Below are positions 19,414-29,400 of a stretch of DNA of 64,000 nucleotides, piece after piece. Position numbers and translations under genes: made by a program. This DNA comes from Spiroplasma monobiae MQ-1 (GTDB lineage Bacteria > Bacillota_I > Bacilli_A > Mycoplasmatales > Mycoplasmataceae), in contig NZ_CP025543.1 of assembly GCF_002865545.1 (NCBI RefSeq), positions 248,001 to 312,000 of the forward strand. Reading direction: 5' to 3'. The notes under the pieces were generated by a model. The model saw nothing but the letters and a program-made list of their open reading frames with translations, was not told the DNA's origin and ran no database searches. Each line of letters begins with the position of its first letter. Within the stretch, counting starts at the first letter, position 1.

Positions 19414-20727
19414 ATGGCAAGAAAAGGTATAGTGGCAGTTGTTGGAAGACCTAACGTTGGTAAATCTACACTTTTTAACAGAATTATTAGAGAAAAAAAG
19501 GCTATTGTAGAAGATAAACCCGGAGTAACTAGAGATAGAATGTATGGTAGAGCAGAATGACTTACCATGCCTTTTATTGTTGTAGATACTGGTGGAATAA
19601 CTTTGCAAGATAGTCCTTTTTCAAAAGAAATAAGGATGCAAGCTGAAATAGCTATAAAAGAAGCTGATGTTATAGTTTTTGTAATAAATTATAAAGATGG
19701 TATTACCCAAGAAGATGAAGCTGTTGCTAAAATATTATACAAAACACACAAACCAGTAATTTTAGCTGTAAATAAATATGATAAAAAAGAACAATTTGAT
19801 GAATCATTTACCTTTATGACTTTAGGTTTTGGTGAGCCATTTATGATTTCTTCAACACACGGAATTGGTGTTGGTGATTTATTAGATAAAATAATGGAAA
19901 GTATGCCGAAATTTGAAGATAATTTAGACGATAGCGAATTAAAATTGGCGATTGTAGGAAGACCTAATGTTGGGAAATCCAGTTTAGTTAATTCTATGGT
20001 TGGTGAAGAAAGAATGATAGTTTCAGACATTGCCGGAACAACTGTTGATTCAGTTGATAGCAAAGTTAAGTATAACGGTAATGAATATACAATTATTGAT
20101 ACTGCTGGTATGAGAAAAAAAGGTAAAATTTACGAAAACCTTGAAAAGTATAGTTACTTAAGATCTATTACAAGTATAAACAAAGCAGATATTGTTCTTT
20201 TGGTTCTTGATTCAAGTGAAAAAGTTGCTGACCATGATACAAATATTGGTGGGGTTGCATTTGAGGAAAATAAACCTATAATAATTATTGGTAATAAGTG
20301 GGATTTGGTTGCAAATAAAGAAACAAATACCATGAAAAGAAAAGAAGAAGAAATAAAAGCCTACTTTAAGTATTTAAACTACACAAAAGTTCTATTCTTA
20401 TCGGCAAAAGAAAATAAAAGGGTAAATAAAATATATGAAGTTGTAGATTTAGTTCAAAAAAATATCAAAAAGAGAATTAGAACTAGTTTATTGAATGAGA
20501 TTTTTAATAAAGCTCAATTAATAAATCCAGCACCAAACCACAATGGTGGGAGATTAAAAATATTCTATGCATCACAAGTTGAAGCATATCTTCCAACTTT
20601 TGTTTTATTTGTAAACAACCCAGAATTTGTACACTTCTCATACAAGAGATTTCTAGAAAATCAAATCAGATCTCAATTTGATTTTAGTGGAGTGCCAATA
20701 ACAATTATCTTCAGGGAAAGGAAATAA
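19414..20727 (+). CDS. der: GTPase Der (EngA)
   Basis: 437 residues with two GTPase domains in tandem: first P-loop [10 protein letters not shown] at about residue 10 and second [10 protein letters not shown] near 183, each with its NKxD motif (NKYD, NKWD), followed by the C-terminal KH-like domain. Der helps mature the 50S subunit. One TGA Trp early in the first domain (19558); TGG is used in NKWD. The GAGGTG site sets the start. Confidence 0.97.
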
Positions 20728-20731
20728 AAAA

Positions 20732-21736
20732 ATGGCAAAAGAAAAAATAGCAATTATAGGTACAGGAGCATATGGGACAGTTTTGGCTAATGTTTTAGCT
20801 GATAATGGACATGATGTATTGATGTATGGAATTGAAGAGTCAGAAGTTGAAGACATCAATAACAATCACTTAAACTCAAAATTCTTCCAAGACCTATTGA
20901 TAAATACAAACATTAAAGCAACAACTGATTTTGCAGTTGCGATGGAAAAAGCAAACATAGTTATACTAAGTGTTCCGACATTTGCATTAAATAGTGCAAT
21001 TGAAAATGTTATAAAATACGGTAAACGTGAAATGCACATTATAAATGTCGCTAAAGGTTTAGACGAAGAAAATCTTGATGTATTAAGTAAAAAAATTAAA
21101 AAACAATTTGAAGGAACTGGTGTTATGAAGTCTTATGGGGCGATATACGGACCTTCTGTTGCCATTGAAGTTATTATGAGAAAACCAACTTGTGTTATGA
21201 GTTGTAATGAAGATTATGCAACAGCAGAATACATTGCGAAAGTATTTTCAAATGAGTATTTTGTTGTTAAAGTATCAACTGATGTGGTGGGTTGTGAAAT
21301 AGCAGCCGCTTTAAAAAACTCAGTTGCTATTGCAGCTGGAATTTTACATGGATTTTCATCTGCAGATAATGCAAAGGCTTCATTAATTACAATTGGAAAT
21401 GCTGAAATTTACAATATTGCTAAACATTTTGGGGCTAAAATTGAAACTTTTATGAACTTTGCAACTCTTGGAGATCTAATTTTAACTGCATCATCACTAA
21501 AATCTAGAAACTTTTCATTAGGTGTTCAAATTGCACAAAAAGATGACGCTAAAAAGGTGTTAACATCACACAAAAATACAGTTGAAGGTGTTTTATCTTG
21601 TAAATTAGCATACGAAATGTGCAAAAAATATAAAATAAATGCACCAATGTTTGAAATACTATATAAAATACTATACAATAATCATAAGCCTAGTGGGTTG
21701 ATAAATGACTTTTTCCAACACGCTAAGGTAGTATAG
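20732..21736 (+). CDS. gpsA: Glycerol-3-phosphate dehydrogenase [NAD(P)+]
   Basis: 334 residues. The NAD-binding GTGAYGTVLANVLADNGHDV block starts at residue 9, and NVAKGLD, GPSVAIEV and the catalytic KNSVAIAAG lysine region are in order. GpsA makes sn-glycerol-3-phosphate from dihydroxyacetone phosphate for lipid synthesis. It begins four bases after der, the common der-gpsA-hup order of Firmicutes. Confidence 0.96.
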   Translation: MAKEKIAIIGTGAYGTVLANVLADNGHDVLMYGIEESEVEDINNNHLNSKFFQDLLINTNIKATTDFAVAMEKANIVILSVPTFALNSAIENVIKYGKREMHIINVAKGLDEENLDVLSKKIKKQFEGTGVMKSYGAIYGPSVAIEVIMRKPTCVMSCNEDYATAEYIAKVFSNEYFVVKVSTDVVGCEIAAALKNSVAIAAGILHGFSSADNAKASLITIGNAEIYNIAKHFGAKIETFMNFATLGDLILTASSLKSRNFSLGVQIAQKDDAKKVLTSHKNTVEGVLSCKLAYEMCKKYKINAPMFEILYKILYNNHKPSGLINDFFQHAKVV

Positions 21737-21756
21737 ATATAAGGGGTGGAGAAACC

Positions 21757-22032
21757 ATGACAAAAAAAGAATTATCAGAAAAATTATCAGCTGAATTTGG
21801 TAGCACTAAAGCAGAAGCTGAAAGAATGGTAAACTACGTATTTGACGAAATCTCAAATGCATTAGTTAAAAAAGAAGAAGTGGCAATCGCTGGATTCGGT
21901 AAATTCGTTACTGCTGACAGAGCTGCTCGTGAAGGTGTTAACCCAGCAACTGGAGCAAAAATTAAAATTGCTGCAACAACTGTAGCTAAATTTAAAGTAG
22001 CTAAACAATTAAAAGAAGCAGTTGCTAAATAA
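21757..22032 (+). CDS. hup: HU family DNA-binding protein
   Basis: 91 residues. It opens MTKKELSEKLSAEFG and carries GFGKFVTADRAAREGVNPATG, the beta-arm of HU; the Arg-Asn-Pro tip is Val-Asn-Pro here. HU bends and compacts DNA. It has a GGGGTGGAG ribosome site and a terminator just after, and follows gpsA by 20 bases. Confidence 0.97.
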   Translation: MTKKELSEKLSAEFGSTKAEAERMVNYVFDEISNALVKKEEVAIAGFGKFVTADRAAREGVNPATGAKIKIAATTVAKFKVAKQLKEAVAK

Positions 22033-22044
22033 TTTACTATACAT

Positions 22045-22073
22045 TAAAAAAACTTGCTAATAGCAAGTTTTAA
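22045..22073 (+). terminator. Terminator after hup
   Basis: AAAACTTGC pairs with GCAAGTTTT around a 5-nt loop, followed by a T-rich stretch. Confidence 0.85.
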
Positions 22074-22088
22074 TTTTGTTAAATACAT

Positions 22089-22640
22089 ATGTTTGAATTA
22101 TTTAAATCTGGATTAATAAGCAAAAAGGCTCTTTTAATATTAAACTACTCTAAAATTAACATTAATGAAAACCAGTTAGCTATATTATTGATAATTATGG
22201 AATTATCAAATGAAGATCAAAAGAACTTTACACCATCAGAAATTGCACAGCACATGATGATTTCAAAAGAGGAAATCGAACACGAAATATCAGAATTATT
22301 AAAGAATAGAATTATTAAACTTGAACAAAAAGGTAAAAAAACTATTCTTGATCTAACTCCCTTATTTAATAGACTACTTGTGGATTTAGAAGAGGAACAT
22401 TCTAAATTAAAAACAGATAATACATATAATTTTATTGAAAAAATACTTAATTATAAGTTGAATAAGCAAGAAATCGATAAAATTGAAGACTATATTGAAT
22501 TAGGAATATCTAAACCAAAAATAATGTCAGTAATAAATGATAATAAAATCAATAACATAGATGAATTATTTAAGAAGTTAGAAGAACAATCTAAAAAAAC
22601 ATCAGTAAAAATAACTATGTATAACTGATTAAATGATTAA
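22089..22640 (+). CDS. dnaD: DnaD-like primosomal protein
   Basis: 183 residues with TGA Trp in the last motif. The N-terminal winged helix (about 1-90, with LAILLIIMELSNEDQKNFTPSEIAQ) and the C-terminal DnaD/DnaB_2 domain ending in YNWLND are family features. DnaD helps load the replicative helicase. There is no clear ribosome site before ATG 22089. The 3' end overlaps the convergent recU by 26 bases. The dnaD-recU pairing mirrors Bacillus. Confidence 0.82.
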
Positions 22641-23100
22641 ATAAATCATTAAAATTAAAACTAATACCATTAGAACTTATTTCAAAGCAATTATCCTTGA
22701 AATAATCAATTGGTATTTTTTTTGTTTTTAAATTAACAATATCTTTAATATGTAAAAAATACATTTTTTCTTGATTATGGAAGTAAATTATTAAAAAGGC
22801 AGCTCCATTATTTAAATCTACTAATTTCAACTTTTCTAATTGATGTTTTTTTATATTATTTAAATTAAAAAAGTCTTTCTCTGTTTCTTTCGCTTCAAAT
22901 TCAATATAAATACCTTTTCAAAGACCTATATAATCACAAAATGGATTTTTATTTAGCCTTGCAGTTACTACATTGTCATCGATTGAAATTATATTATTGC
23001 TTAATGGCATTTTATATATAAATCCGTATTGATTTTCCAATAAACTAATACTATTGTTAATAATTGTTTCTAAATACATCCCTTTATTCTTAATAATCAC
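22615..23100 (-). CDS. recU: Holliday junction resolvase RecU
   Basis: 161 residues starting at GTG 23100, which has GAGGTGA upstream. The catalytic core is present: NKGMYLETIINNS near the N-terminus, then NPFCDYIGLW, then YIEFEAKET with the Glu-x-Lys of the nuclease site (about residues 65-75), and KHQLEKL. RecU cuts four-way junctions during recombination and chromosome segregation. At 161 residues it is shorter than Bacillus RecU (about 200). It converges on and overlaps dnaD. Confidence 0.9.
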
Positions 23101-23184
23101 TAAATCACCTCGATATATTAATCGTTATATATTTACAAAAATTTCTAAAATAAGATACAATAAAACTAAATGGGGGCTAAAAAA

Positions 23185-23514
23185 ATGGCAGATTACATTA
23201 AATTATCAAAACAAGATATTTTAGACAAAGACTTTGAAGTTGAATACAAAGGATATAAAGTAGAAGAAGTTGATTCATTTTTAGATATGGTTGCAGAAGA
23301 TTATAAAACTTTTACAGATAGAGAATCTAAAAAAGATGAAAAAATTAAATTGTTAGAAGATGAAGTAAAAAGAGTTACAAATGATTTAAATCAAACAATT
23401 GCAAGTTTAAAACTTACCGAAACTCAAATTGAAGATCTTGCAAGAAAAGGGCTTAACAACTCAGATATTATTAAACGTATCTCTAATTTAGAAAAAGACA
23501 CATATAATAAATAA
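23185..23514 (+). CDS. gpsB: GpsB/DivIVA-family cell division protein
   Basis: 109 residues. The N-terminal DivIVA-like block (KLSKQDILDKDFEVEYKGYKVEEVD) is followed by a coiled-coil to residue 80 and a short C-terminal helix. In Firmicutes GpsB links division and wall synthesis; this cell should have no wall, so the retained role is probably in division. GGGGG precedes ATG 23185; ATG 23170 lies before that site. The gene is next to rnpB, as in Bacillus. Confidence 0.88.
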   Translation: MADYIKLSKQDILDKDFEVEYKGYKVEEVDSFLDMVAEDYKTFTDRESKKDEKIKLLEDEVKRVTNDLNQTIASLKLTETQIEDLARKGLNNSDIIKRISNLEKDTYNK

Positions 23515-23529
23515 TTTGGTATAAAATAA

Positions 23530-23910
23530 TGATTGAGATTAATCTGAATCAACTGCTATATTTGAAAGATAATATAGAGGAAACTCCACGCTTGCACATT
23601 CTGAGATGAATGTAGTGATTGTGCTAGAGGAAAAAATAACTCTAGGTACCAATTTAATTGGTAACGACTTAAGCATAATCTAAGGGTACTTGTACCTATG
23701 ATGAGCTTTTTAAAGTGCCACAGAGACGAATAGCTAGAAATAGTGAAATGGAACGCGGTAAACTCCACAAGCAAGAAACTCAAATTTTGGTAGAGGAGCT
23801 TAAGGGTGAGGAACTGAACAAGCCTTTGGGATCGCTTCGGCGATAGATAGATAGTTGATACACGCAAGTGTTACAAAACGTGGGTTACGACGATTTAATC
23901 TCACTTTATT
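23530..23910 (+). ncRNA. rnpB: RNase P RNA (type B)
   Basis: The conserved regions are in order: GAGGAAACTCCACGCTTGCAC (P4 5' strand and CR-I, 23577 on), CCACAGAGACGA, AAATGGAACGCGGTAAACTCC, and near the 3' end ACAAAACGTGGGTTACGAC. The closing helix P1 pairs TGAGATTAA (23534-23542) with TTAATCTCA (23895-23903). The fold and location after gpsB match type B RNase P RNA of Firmicutes. It trims the 5' ends of tRNA precursors. Open frames crossing it are chance. Confidence 0.96.
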
Positions 23911-23926
23911 TTTTAAGGATTTGTAT

Positions 23927-24379
23927 ATGAAAGAATTATTTGAACATTTAAAATTGAATAATTTAACAATATCTAGCTGTGAATCTTTTACTGGTGGATA
24001 TTTCTCAAATGAAATTACAAATATAACTTCAGCAAGTAATCATTTTAAAGGTGGATTTGTTTGTTATTCAGATGAATTCAAATCTGAAATTTTAGGAATT
24101 GATATAGAAATAATTAAAAAATACAGTGCTGTTTCGAAAGAAACACTTAGTTTAATGTTGGAAAAAACTCAAGAAAAATTAAAAACAGACATAGTCTTTG
24201 GTTTTACTGGATTTGCACCTCCTTTGGACGGAAGTGAAAAATCAGGATTAAGTTACGTTGGATTTATAATTAAAGAAGATAAGTATATTTTTGAATTTAA
24301 AGTAAATGATAATATTTCGAGAGAAGAATATAAAAAAAGAAGTTGTGAATTTGTTATAGATAAGTTTTTAAATCTATAA
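23927..24379 (+). CDS. cinA: CinA C-terminal domain protein (nicotinamide-nucleotide amidase type)
   Basis: 150 residues, only the C-terminal PncC-like domain of Cin[17 protein letters not shown] (about 16-32) and the [17 protein letters not shown] and [12 protein letters not shown] blocks match; the GIAGP-type loop is changed to [11 protein letters not shown]. The domain deamidates NMN or pyridine nucleotides. The start is ATG 23927, downstream of rnpB, with AAGGA before it. cinA-recA adjacency is common in Firmicutes. Confidence 0.88.
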   Translation: MKELFEHLKLNNLTISSCESFTGGYFSNEITNITSASNHFKGGFVCYSDEFKSEILGIDIEIIKKYSAVSKETLSLMLEKTQEKLKTDIVFGFTGFAPPLDGSEKSGLSYVGFIIKEDKYIFEFKVNDNISREEYKKRSCEFVIDKFLNL

Positions 24380-24426
24380 TTTTTTCTGAATCGATTGACG
24401 ATAAATCAATTGAGGAGGAAATAACA

Positions 24427-25467
24427 ATGATAGAAAAAAAATTAGAAAAAAATACAAATGAGGTGCTTTTAAATATGAGTAATAATAATATTTATGATGA
24501 TCCAGCTTTTAAAGGTGTCTTAAAGGATATTGAAAAAACTTTTGGTAAAGGATCAATAATGCAGTTGGGAGATTCAATTAATTCTTCAATTGATGTTATT
24601 CCAAGTGGTAGTTTTTTATTAGATAGAGCTATTGGTGTTGGTGGATATCCTAAGGGTAGAATAATAGAAATTTATGGCCCAGAATCAAGTGGTAAAACTA
24701 CTCTTTCTTTACATGCTATTTGTGAAGCACAGAAAAATAATGGTAGAGCTGCCTTTATTGATGCAGAACACGCTTTAGATCCAAGGTATGCACAAAATAT
24801 TGGTGTAGATATAAAAAACCTGGTTGTAGCACAACCAGATTCAGGAGAGCAAGCTCTTGATATTTTAGAAATGTTAGTAAAGTCAAACACAATTGACATT
24901 GTTGTTGTTGATTCTGTTGCTGCACTTGTACCTAAAGCTGAACTTGATGGGGAAATGTCTGATCAACAAATTGGTTTACAAGCAAGATTAATGTCAAAGG
25001 CTTTGAGAAAATTAAATGGAATTGTTTCAAAAACGAATACAACAGTTATCTTTATCAATCAATTAAGAGAAAAGGTGGGGGTTATATTTGGTAACCCAGA
25101 AACAACTCCTGGAGGGAGAGCTCTAAGATTCTACTCTTCTTTAAGGTTAGAAGTTAGAAAGGGTGAAACAATTTCTGCTAATGGTGAAGCTACTGCTAAT
25201 AAGGTTAAAATAAAAATTGTTAAAAATAAGGTGGCACCACCATTTAAAGCTTGTCAAATAACAATTGCTTATAACAAGGGTATTGAAAAGGATTTGGAAG
25301 TTGTAGAAATGGCCACAATTTATAATGTTCTAACTAAAGCTGGTGTTTGATATTCTTATGGAGAAGAAAAAATTGGACAAGGAAAAGAATCTGTAAGAGA
25401 ATGATTTGTAAATAACCCTGATAAATATGAAGAAATTCAAGAAAAACTTAAAACTTGTATAGAATAA
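24427..25467 (+). CDS. recA: RecA recombinase
   Basis: 346 residues, full length, with two TGA Trp codons near the C-terminus. Walker [10 protein letters not shown] is at about residues 84-92, Walker B is followed by [17 protein letters not shown], and the L2 loop region has [21 protein letters not shown]. RecA drives strand exchange and repair. GAGGAGG supports ATG 24427; a second ATG at 24475 (MSNNNIYDD) also has a GAGGTG site, so a 330-residue form is possible. Confidence 0.97.
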
Positions 25468-25497
25468 AAAATCGAGACACTATCTCGATTTTTTATA
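25466..25497 (+). terminator. Terminator after recA
   Basis: AAAAATCGAGA pairs with TCTCGATTTTT around a 5-nt loop, ending in T. Confidence 0.88.
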
Positions 25498-25589
25498 TTT
25501 TCAAAGTGTACTAATAAAAAAGTGTAAAAATAATGTAAAATAATAAAGTTGCAAAAGCAACACCACACTTTTCTAGGATTGGAGAAACA

Positions 25590-27122
25590 ATGCTAGTTAC
25601 AAAATCAGAAGAAACAATATATATTGCGATATTGGCTGTATTGGTATTGATAGTTTTATTATCGATTGCAGCTATAATTTATTTAATTAAATCTCGTCAA
25701 CGCAAATATATTCTACAAAAAGCAAATGACGAGGCAAAAGAAATAAAAATGAATATATTGGCTCAGGCCAAACAAGAAGCTGCATCAATTAAATTAAATG
25801 CAGAAAATGATGCTAAATATATTTCAGAAGAAGTATCTTTAGAACAAAAAAATTTAAAAATTAAAAAAGAAAAATTCTATAAGGAATTAGATTTATTGGG
25901 TGAAAAAGAAGAAGTTTTAATTAATGAAAAACTTCGTCTTAAAGAATTGAAAATAGAACTTGAATTAGAACGCAAAAATATTCAATCAATATTAGAGTCA
26001 AAAGCAAACTTAACTGAAAAAGAAATAAAAGAAGAGTTATTTAATATTGTTGAAACTAAATATTTAAATGAACTTTCAAATAGAGTTAAAGAATTTGAAA
26101 ATAATTTAAATAAAAAAGCACAAGAAAGAGCTTCAAAAATACTTATTGATGCAATGCAAAGTTGTCATATTGATATTACTAATGAAAAAAACACAACTTT
26201 CTTTGAATTAGAAAATGATTCATGAAAAGGAAGGATTATTGGTAAAGAAGGAAGAAATATAAAAACCTTTCAATCATATGGTGGTGTCGATATAGTTATT
26301 GATGAAACTCCAAATAGAATTGCTATTTCATCTTTTAATCCAATTAGAAGAGAAATAGCTTATTTAACTTTGCAAGAACTAATGAAGTCAGCAAGAATTC
26401 ATCCAGCAACAATTGAAGAACAATTGATATTGCAAGAAGAAAAATTAGAAAAACATTGCTATGAAATTGGTTTGGAAACTTTATCTAACTTAAACATTGA
26501 CGATTTACCACAAGAAATAGTAACTCTAATTGGTAAATTAAAATATAGACATAGTTATGGTCAAAATGCTCTTCAACACTCTGCAGAAGTTGGAATCATT
26601 TCTGGGAAAATTGCTCAAGAAATGGGACTTGATCAAAAAACAGCACTTAAAGCAGGATTGTTACATGACATAGGAAAAGCTGTGGATTTCGAAAAAGAAG
26701 GAAGTCATGTAACTTTGGGTGTTAAAATTCTTAAAAAGTATGGAATTGATAATATTATTATAAACGCCGTAGAAGCTCATCATAATGAAGTTGAAAAAGA
26801 AACTTATTATGCTGAAATTGTAGCAATAGCTGATGCTATGAGTGCTGCAAGACCTGGAGCAAGGAATAATGATATTGAGGATTATTTCGCAAGAATGCAA
26901 GAAATTGAAGATGTTTGTTTAAAACAAGAAGGAGTTTTAAAGGCCTATGTTTTAAAATCTGGAAGAGAAATAAGGGTAATGGTAAATCCTGGAATAATAG
27001 ATGATTATTCAATGGCTAAACTCTCTTATGCTTTAAAAGAAAAAATAGAACAAGTTAACAAAACTCCTGGAGATGTTTATATTACGATTATTCGTGAAAA
27101 ACGTGAAACTATAAGAATATAA
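25590..27122 (+). CDS. rny: Ribonuclease Y
   Basis: 510 residues. An N-terminal membrane helix (about 8-33) is followed by a long coiled-coil (35-200), a KH domain with GRIIGKEGRNIKTFQ (about 214), and an HD domain with LLHDIGKAVD and EAHHNEV (about 350-400). Rny starts mRNA decay at the membrane. A TGA Trp lies at 26223. GGAG precedes ATG 25590. Confidence 0.96.
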
Positions 27123-27148
27123 AAACACCAAGCAAAATGTGTTTTTTG
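27119..27148 (+). terminator. Terminator after rny
   Basis: AAAACAC and GTGTTTT pair around a 10-nt loop, followed by T. The stem is short, and a TATAAT-like box for ffh follows at once. Confidence 0.55.
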
Positions 27149-27178
27149 TTATAATTATTTGTGATTGGAGTGAAACAT

Positions 27179-28522
27179 ATGGGATTTGGAGATTTTTTAA
27201 CAGGTAGAATGAAAAAATCTATCGAAAAAAACCTTAAAAAAAGCACACTAAATAGTGAAAATGTAAAAGAAGTATTGAGAGAAATTAGACTGGCTCTTTT
27301 AGAAGCTGACGTTAACGTTGATGTTGTGAAGAAATTTATAGCAAATGTTGAAAGAAAAGCAGAAGGAGCATTTATTGAACAAGGTGTTAGAGCAGATCAA
27401 CAAATGATTAAGATTGTTCATGAAGAATTAATTGAAATACTTGGAAAAACTAATAAACCATTGGAAATTGAAAAAAAACCTTCTATTATTATGATGGTTG
27501 GTTTACAAGGTGCTGGTAAAACAACAACAGTAGGTAAACTTTCTCACTTAATAAGTAAGAAGAATAAGAAAAAAACTTTAATGGTTGGACTTGATATATA
27601 TAGACCGGGAGCTATTGATCAATTGGTTGAATTGGGTCAAAAAAATAATTTAGATGTTTTTGAACAAGGAAAACAAGATCCGGTAAAAACAGCAAAACAA
27701 GCAGTTGATTATGCTCAAAAAAATGGATATGAGGTAATTATTCTCGATACAGCTGGTCGTTTACAAATTGACAAAGAATTAATGAAAGAGCTAAATGATA
27801 TTAGAAAAGTAACATCACCTCAAGAAATTATTCTTACAGTTGATGGTATGACTGGTCAAGATATTATAAACGTTTCACAAGAATTTAATAGTTTACTAAA
27901 ACTAACTGGAGTAATTGTTACAAAACTTGATGGTGATGCTCGCGGGGGAGCAACACTTTCAATTACAGATATCACCAAACTACCAATTAAATTTATTGGG
28001 GAAGGTGAAGGAATTGGTGCACTTGCAGAATTCCACCCAAAAAGAATGGCTGACAGAATCCTTGGAATGGGAGATGTTGAGACATTATTTGAAAAAGCAG
28101 CAGATGTTATTGACGAGCGAACAATGGAAAAAACCATGAAAAGAATGTTTGCTGGTCAATTTGATTTGGAAGATTTAAGAAATCAAATGGAACAAGTTGC
28201 TAAAATGGGAAATTTAGGAGGAATCATGAAAATGATGCCCGGATTAAATGGAAAAATAAGCGAATCTCAAATAGATCAAGCCCAACAAAAACTTTGAGTT
28301 GCAAATATTTTAATGAGTTCTATGACTTTAAAAGAGAGAAGAGAACCAAGGTTATTAAAAGCAATTACTAGAAAACAAAGAATTCTAAAAGGTTCTGGAA
28401 GAAGCGAAAAAGAATACAACGAGTTATTAAACCAATTTGATAAAGGTAAAAAACAAGTTCTTGAAATGTCAAAAGCATTAAAATCAGGAAGAATGCCTAA
28501 TATGGGCGGTATGAGATTTTAA
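27179..28522 (+). CDS. ffh: Signal recognition particle protein Ffh
   Basis: 447 residues. The N-domain (1-95), then the GTPase with GLQGAGKTTTVGKL (about 107-120), DTAGRLQID and TKLDGDARGG, then the Met-rich M domain (about 310-447) that binds SRP RNA and signal peptides; the latter holds a TGA Trp. GGAGTGA precedes ATG 27179. The SRP RNA gene is not in this window. Confidence 0.97.
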
Positions 28523-28526
28523 AAAT

Positions 28527-28563
28527 TTAAAAAATGTCTTAATTAAATTGAGACATTTTTTTA
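28527..28563 (+). terminator. Terminator after ffh
   Basis: AAATGTCT and AGACATTT pair around an AT-rich loop, followed by seven T. Confidence 0.75.
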
Positions 28564-28668
28564 TGATAAAATAAAATTAAAGATATAAAATATAGATATA
28601 CAAATTTAAACAATATTTGCTAATCTATAGATTTGAATGAATTCAAAATAAAATAAAGGTTATAAAAA

Positions 28669-29400
28669 ATGATAAAAATAAATAAGATGGTTAAATTATT
28701 TAAAGAATTTAACCTTTCTGATATAAATTTAATAATTGAAAAAGGAGATTTAATAGCCTTAGTTGGTGATAACGGAGCAGGTAAAACAACTCTAATTAAA
28801 TCAATTTTTGGTATGGTTGAATTAAATTCTGGAAAAATAACTTTCAATGATGAAAATATATTTGATAATAATAATTTAAGTAGAATTGCATTTTTCCCTG
28901 ATTCAAATAATATTCCTTTAAATATAACTGTAGAAAATTATATGAAATATATTTCTATTGTTGCAGGTGTTAACCAAAAAGAATTTAATTCCAGAGTGGA
29001 TAAAATTATTGAAATGTTAGAAATACAAGCATATAAAAATAAAACAATAAAAAAATTATCAGCAGGAATGAAAAAAAGAGCAATAATGGCAGGGGTTTTA
29101 ATAACAAAACCTGAATTTATAATTTTTGATGAACCAACTGCAAATTTGGATGTAGAAGGTAAAAATGAATTCCTATCAATAATTAAAAAACTTCACGAAA
29201 GTAATGTTGGTATGATGATTACAAGTCATATAATTGAAGAATTGCAAGACTTGTGTAATAAATTAATAATATTAAAGGAAGGTAGCATTATTTATAACAA
29301 TAAATTTGATAATAAAAAAGAGAGTATAAAAAATATTTATTTTAAATATATTGATAAAAAGGAAAATAAATATGAAGGAGTTAAAGACATTTATGAATAA
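28669..29400 (+). CDS. ABC transporter ATP-binding protein
   Basis: 243 residues. Walker A GDNGAGKTT (about 33-41), a signature of KLSAGMKKRA (about 128), Walker B FIIFDEPTAN and H-loop TSHIIEE are all present, so the ATPase should be active. The layout is that of single-domain ATPases that serve ABC-2 type permeases. The next gene, a permease, overlaps its 3' end by 29 bases, so the two form one exporter. Substrate unknown. Confidence 0.92.
   Translation: MIKINKMVKLFKEFNLSDINLIIEKGDLIALVGDNGAGKTTLIKSIFGMVELNSGKITFNDENIFDNNNLSRIAFFPDSNNIPLNITVENYMKYISIVAGVNQKEFNSRVDKIIEMLEIQAYKNKTIKKLSAGMKKRAIMAGVLITKPEFIIFDEPTANLDVEGKNEFLSIIKKLHESNVGMMITSHIIEELQDLCNKLIILKEGSIIYNNKFDNKKESIKNIYFKYIDKKENKYEGVKDIYE

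Noticed and set aside
23556-23867. Minus-strand frame over 23556-23867
   Set aside because: The region is RNase P RNA with all conserved blocks; the frame is chance.
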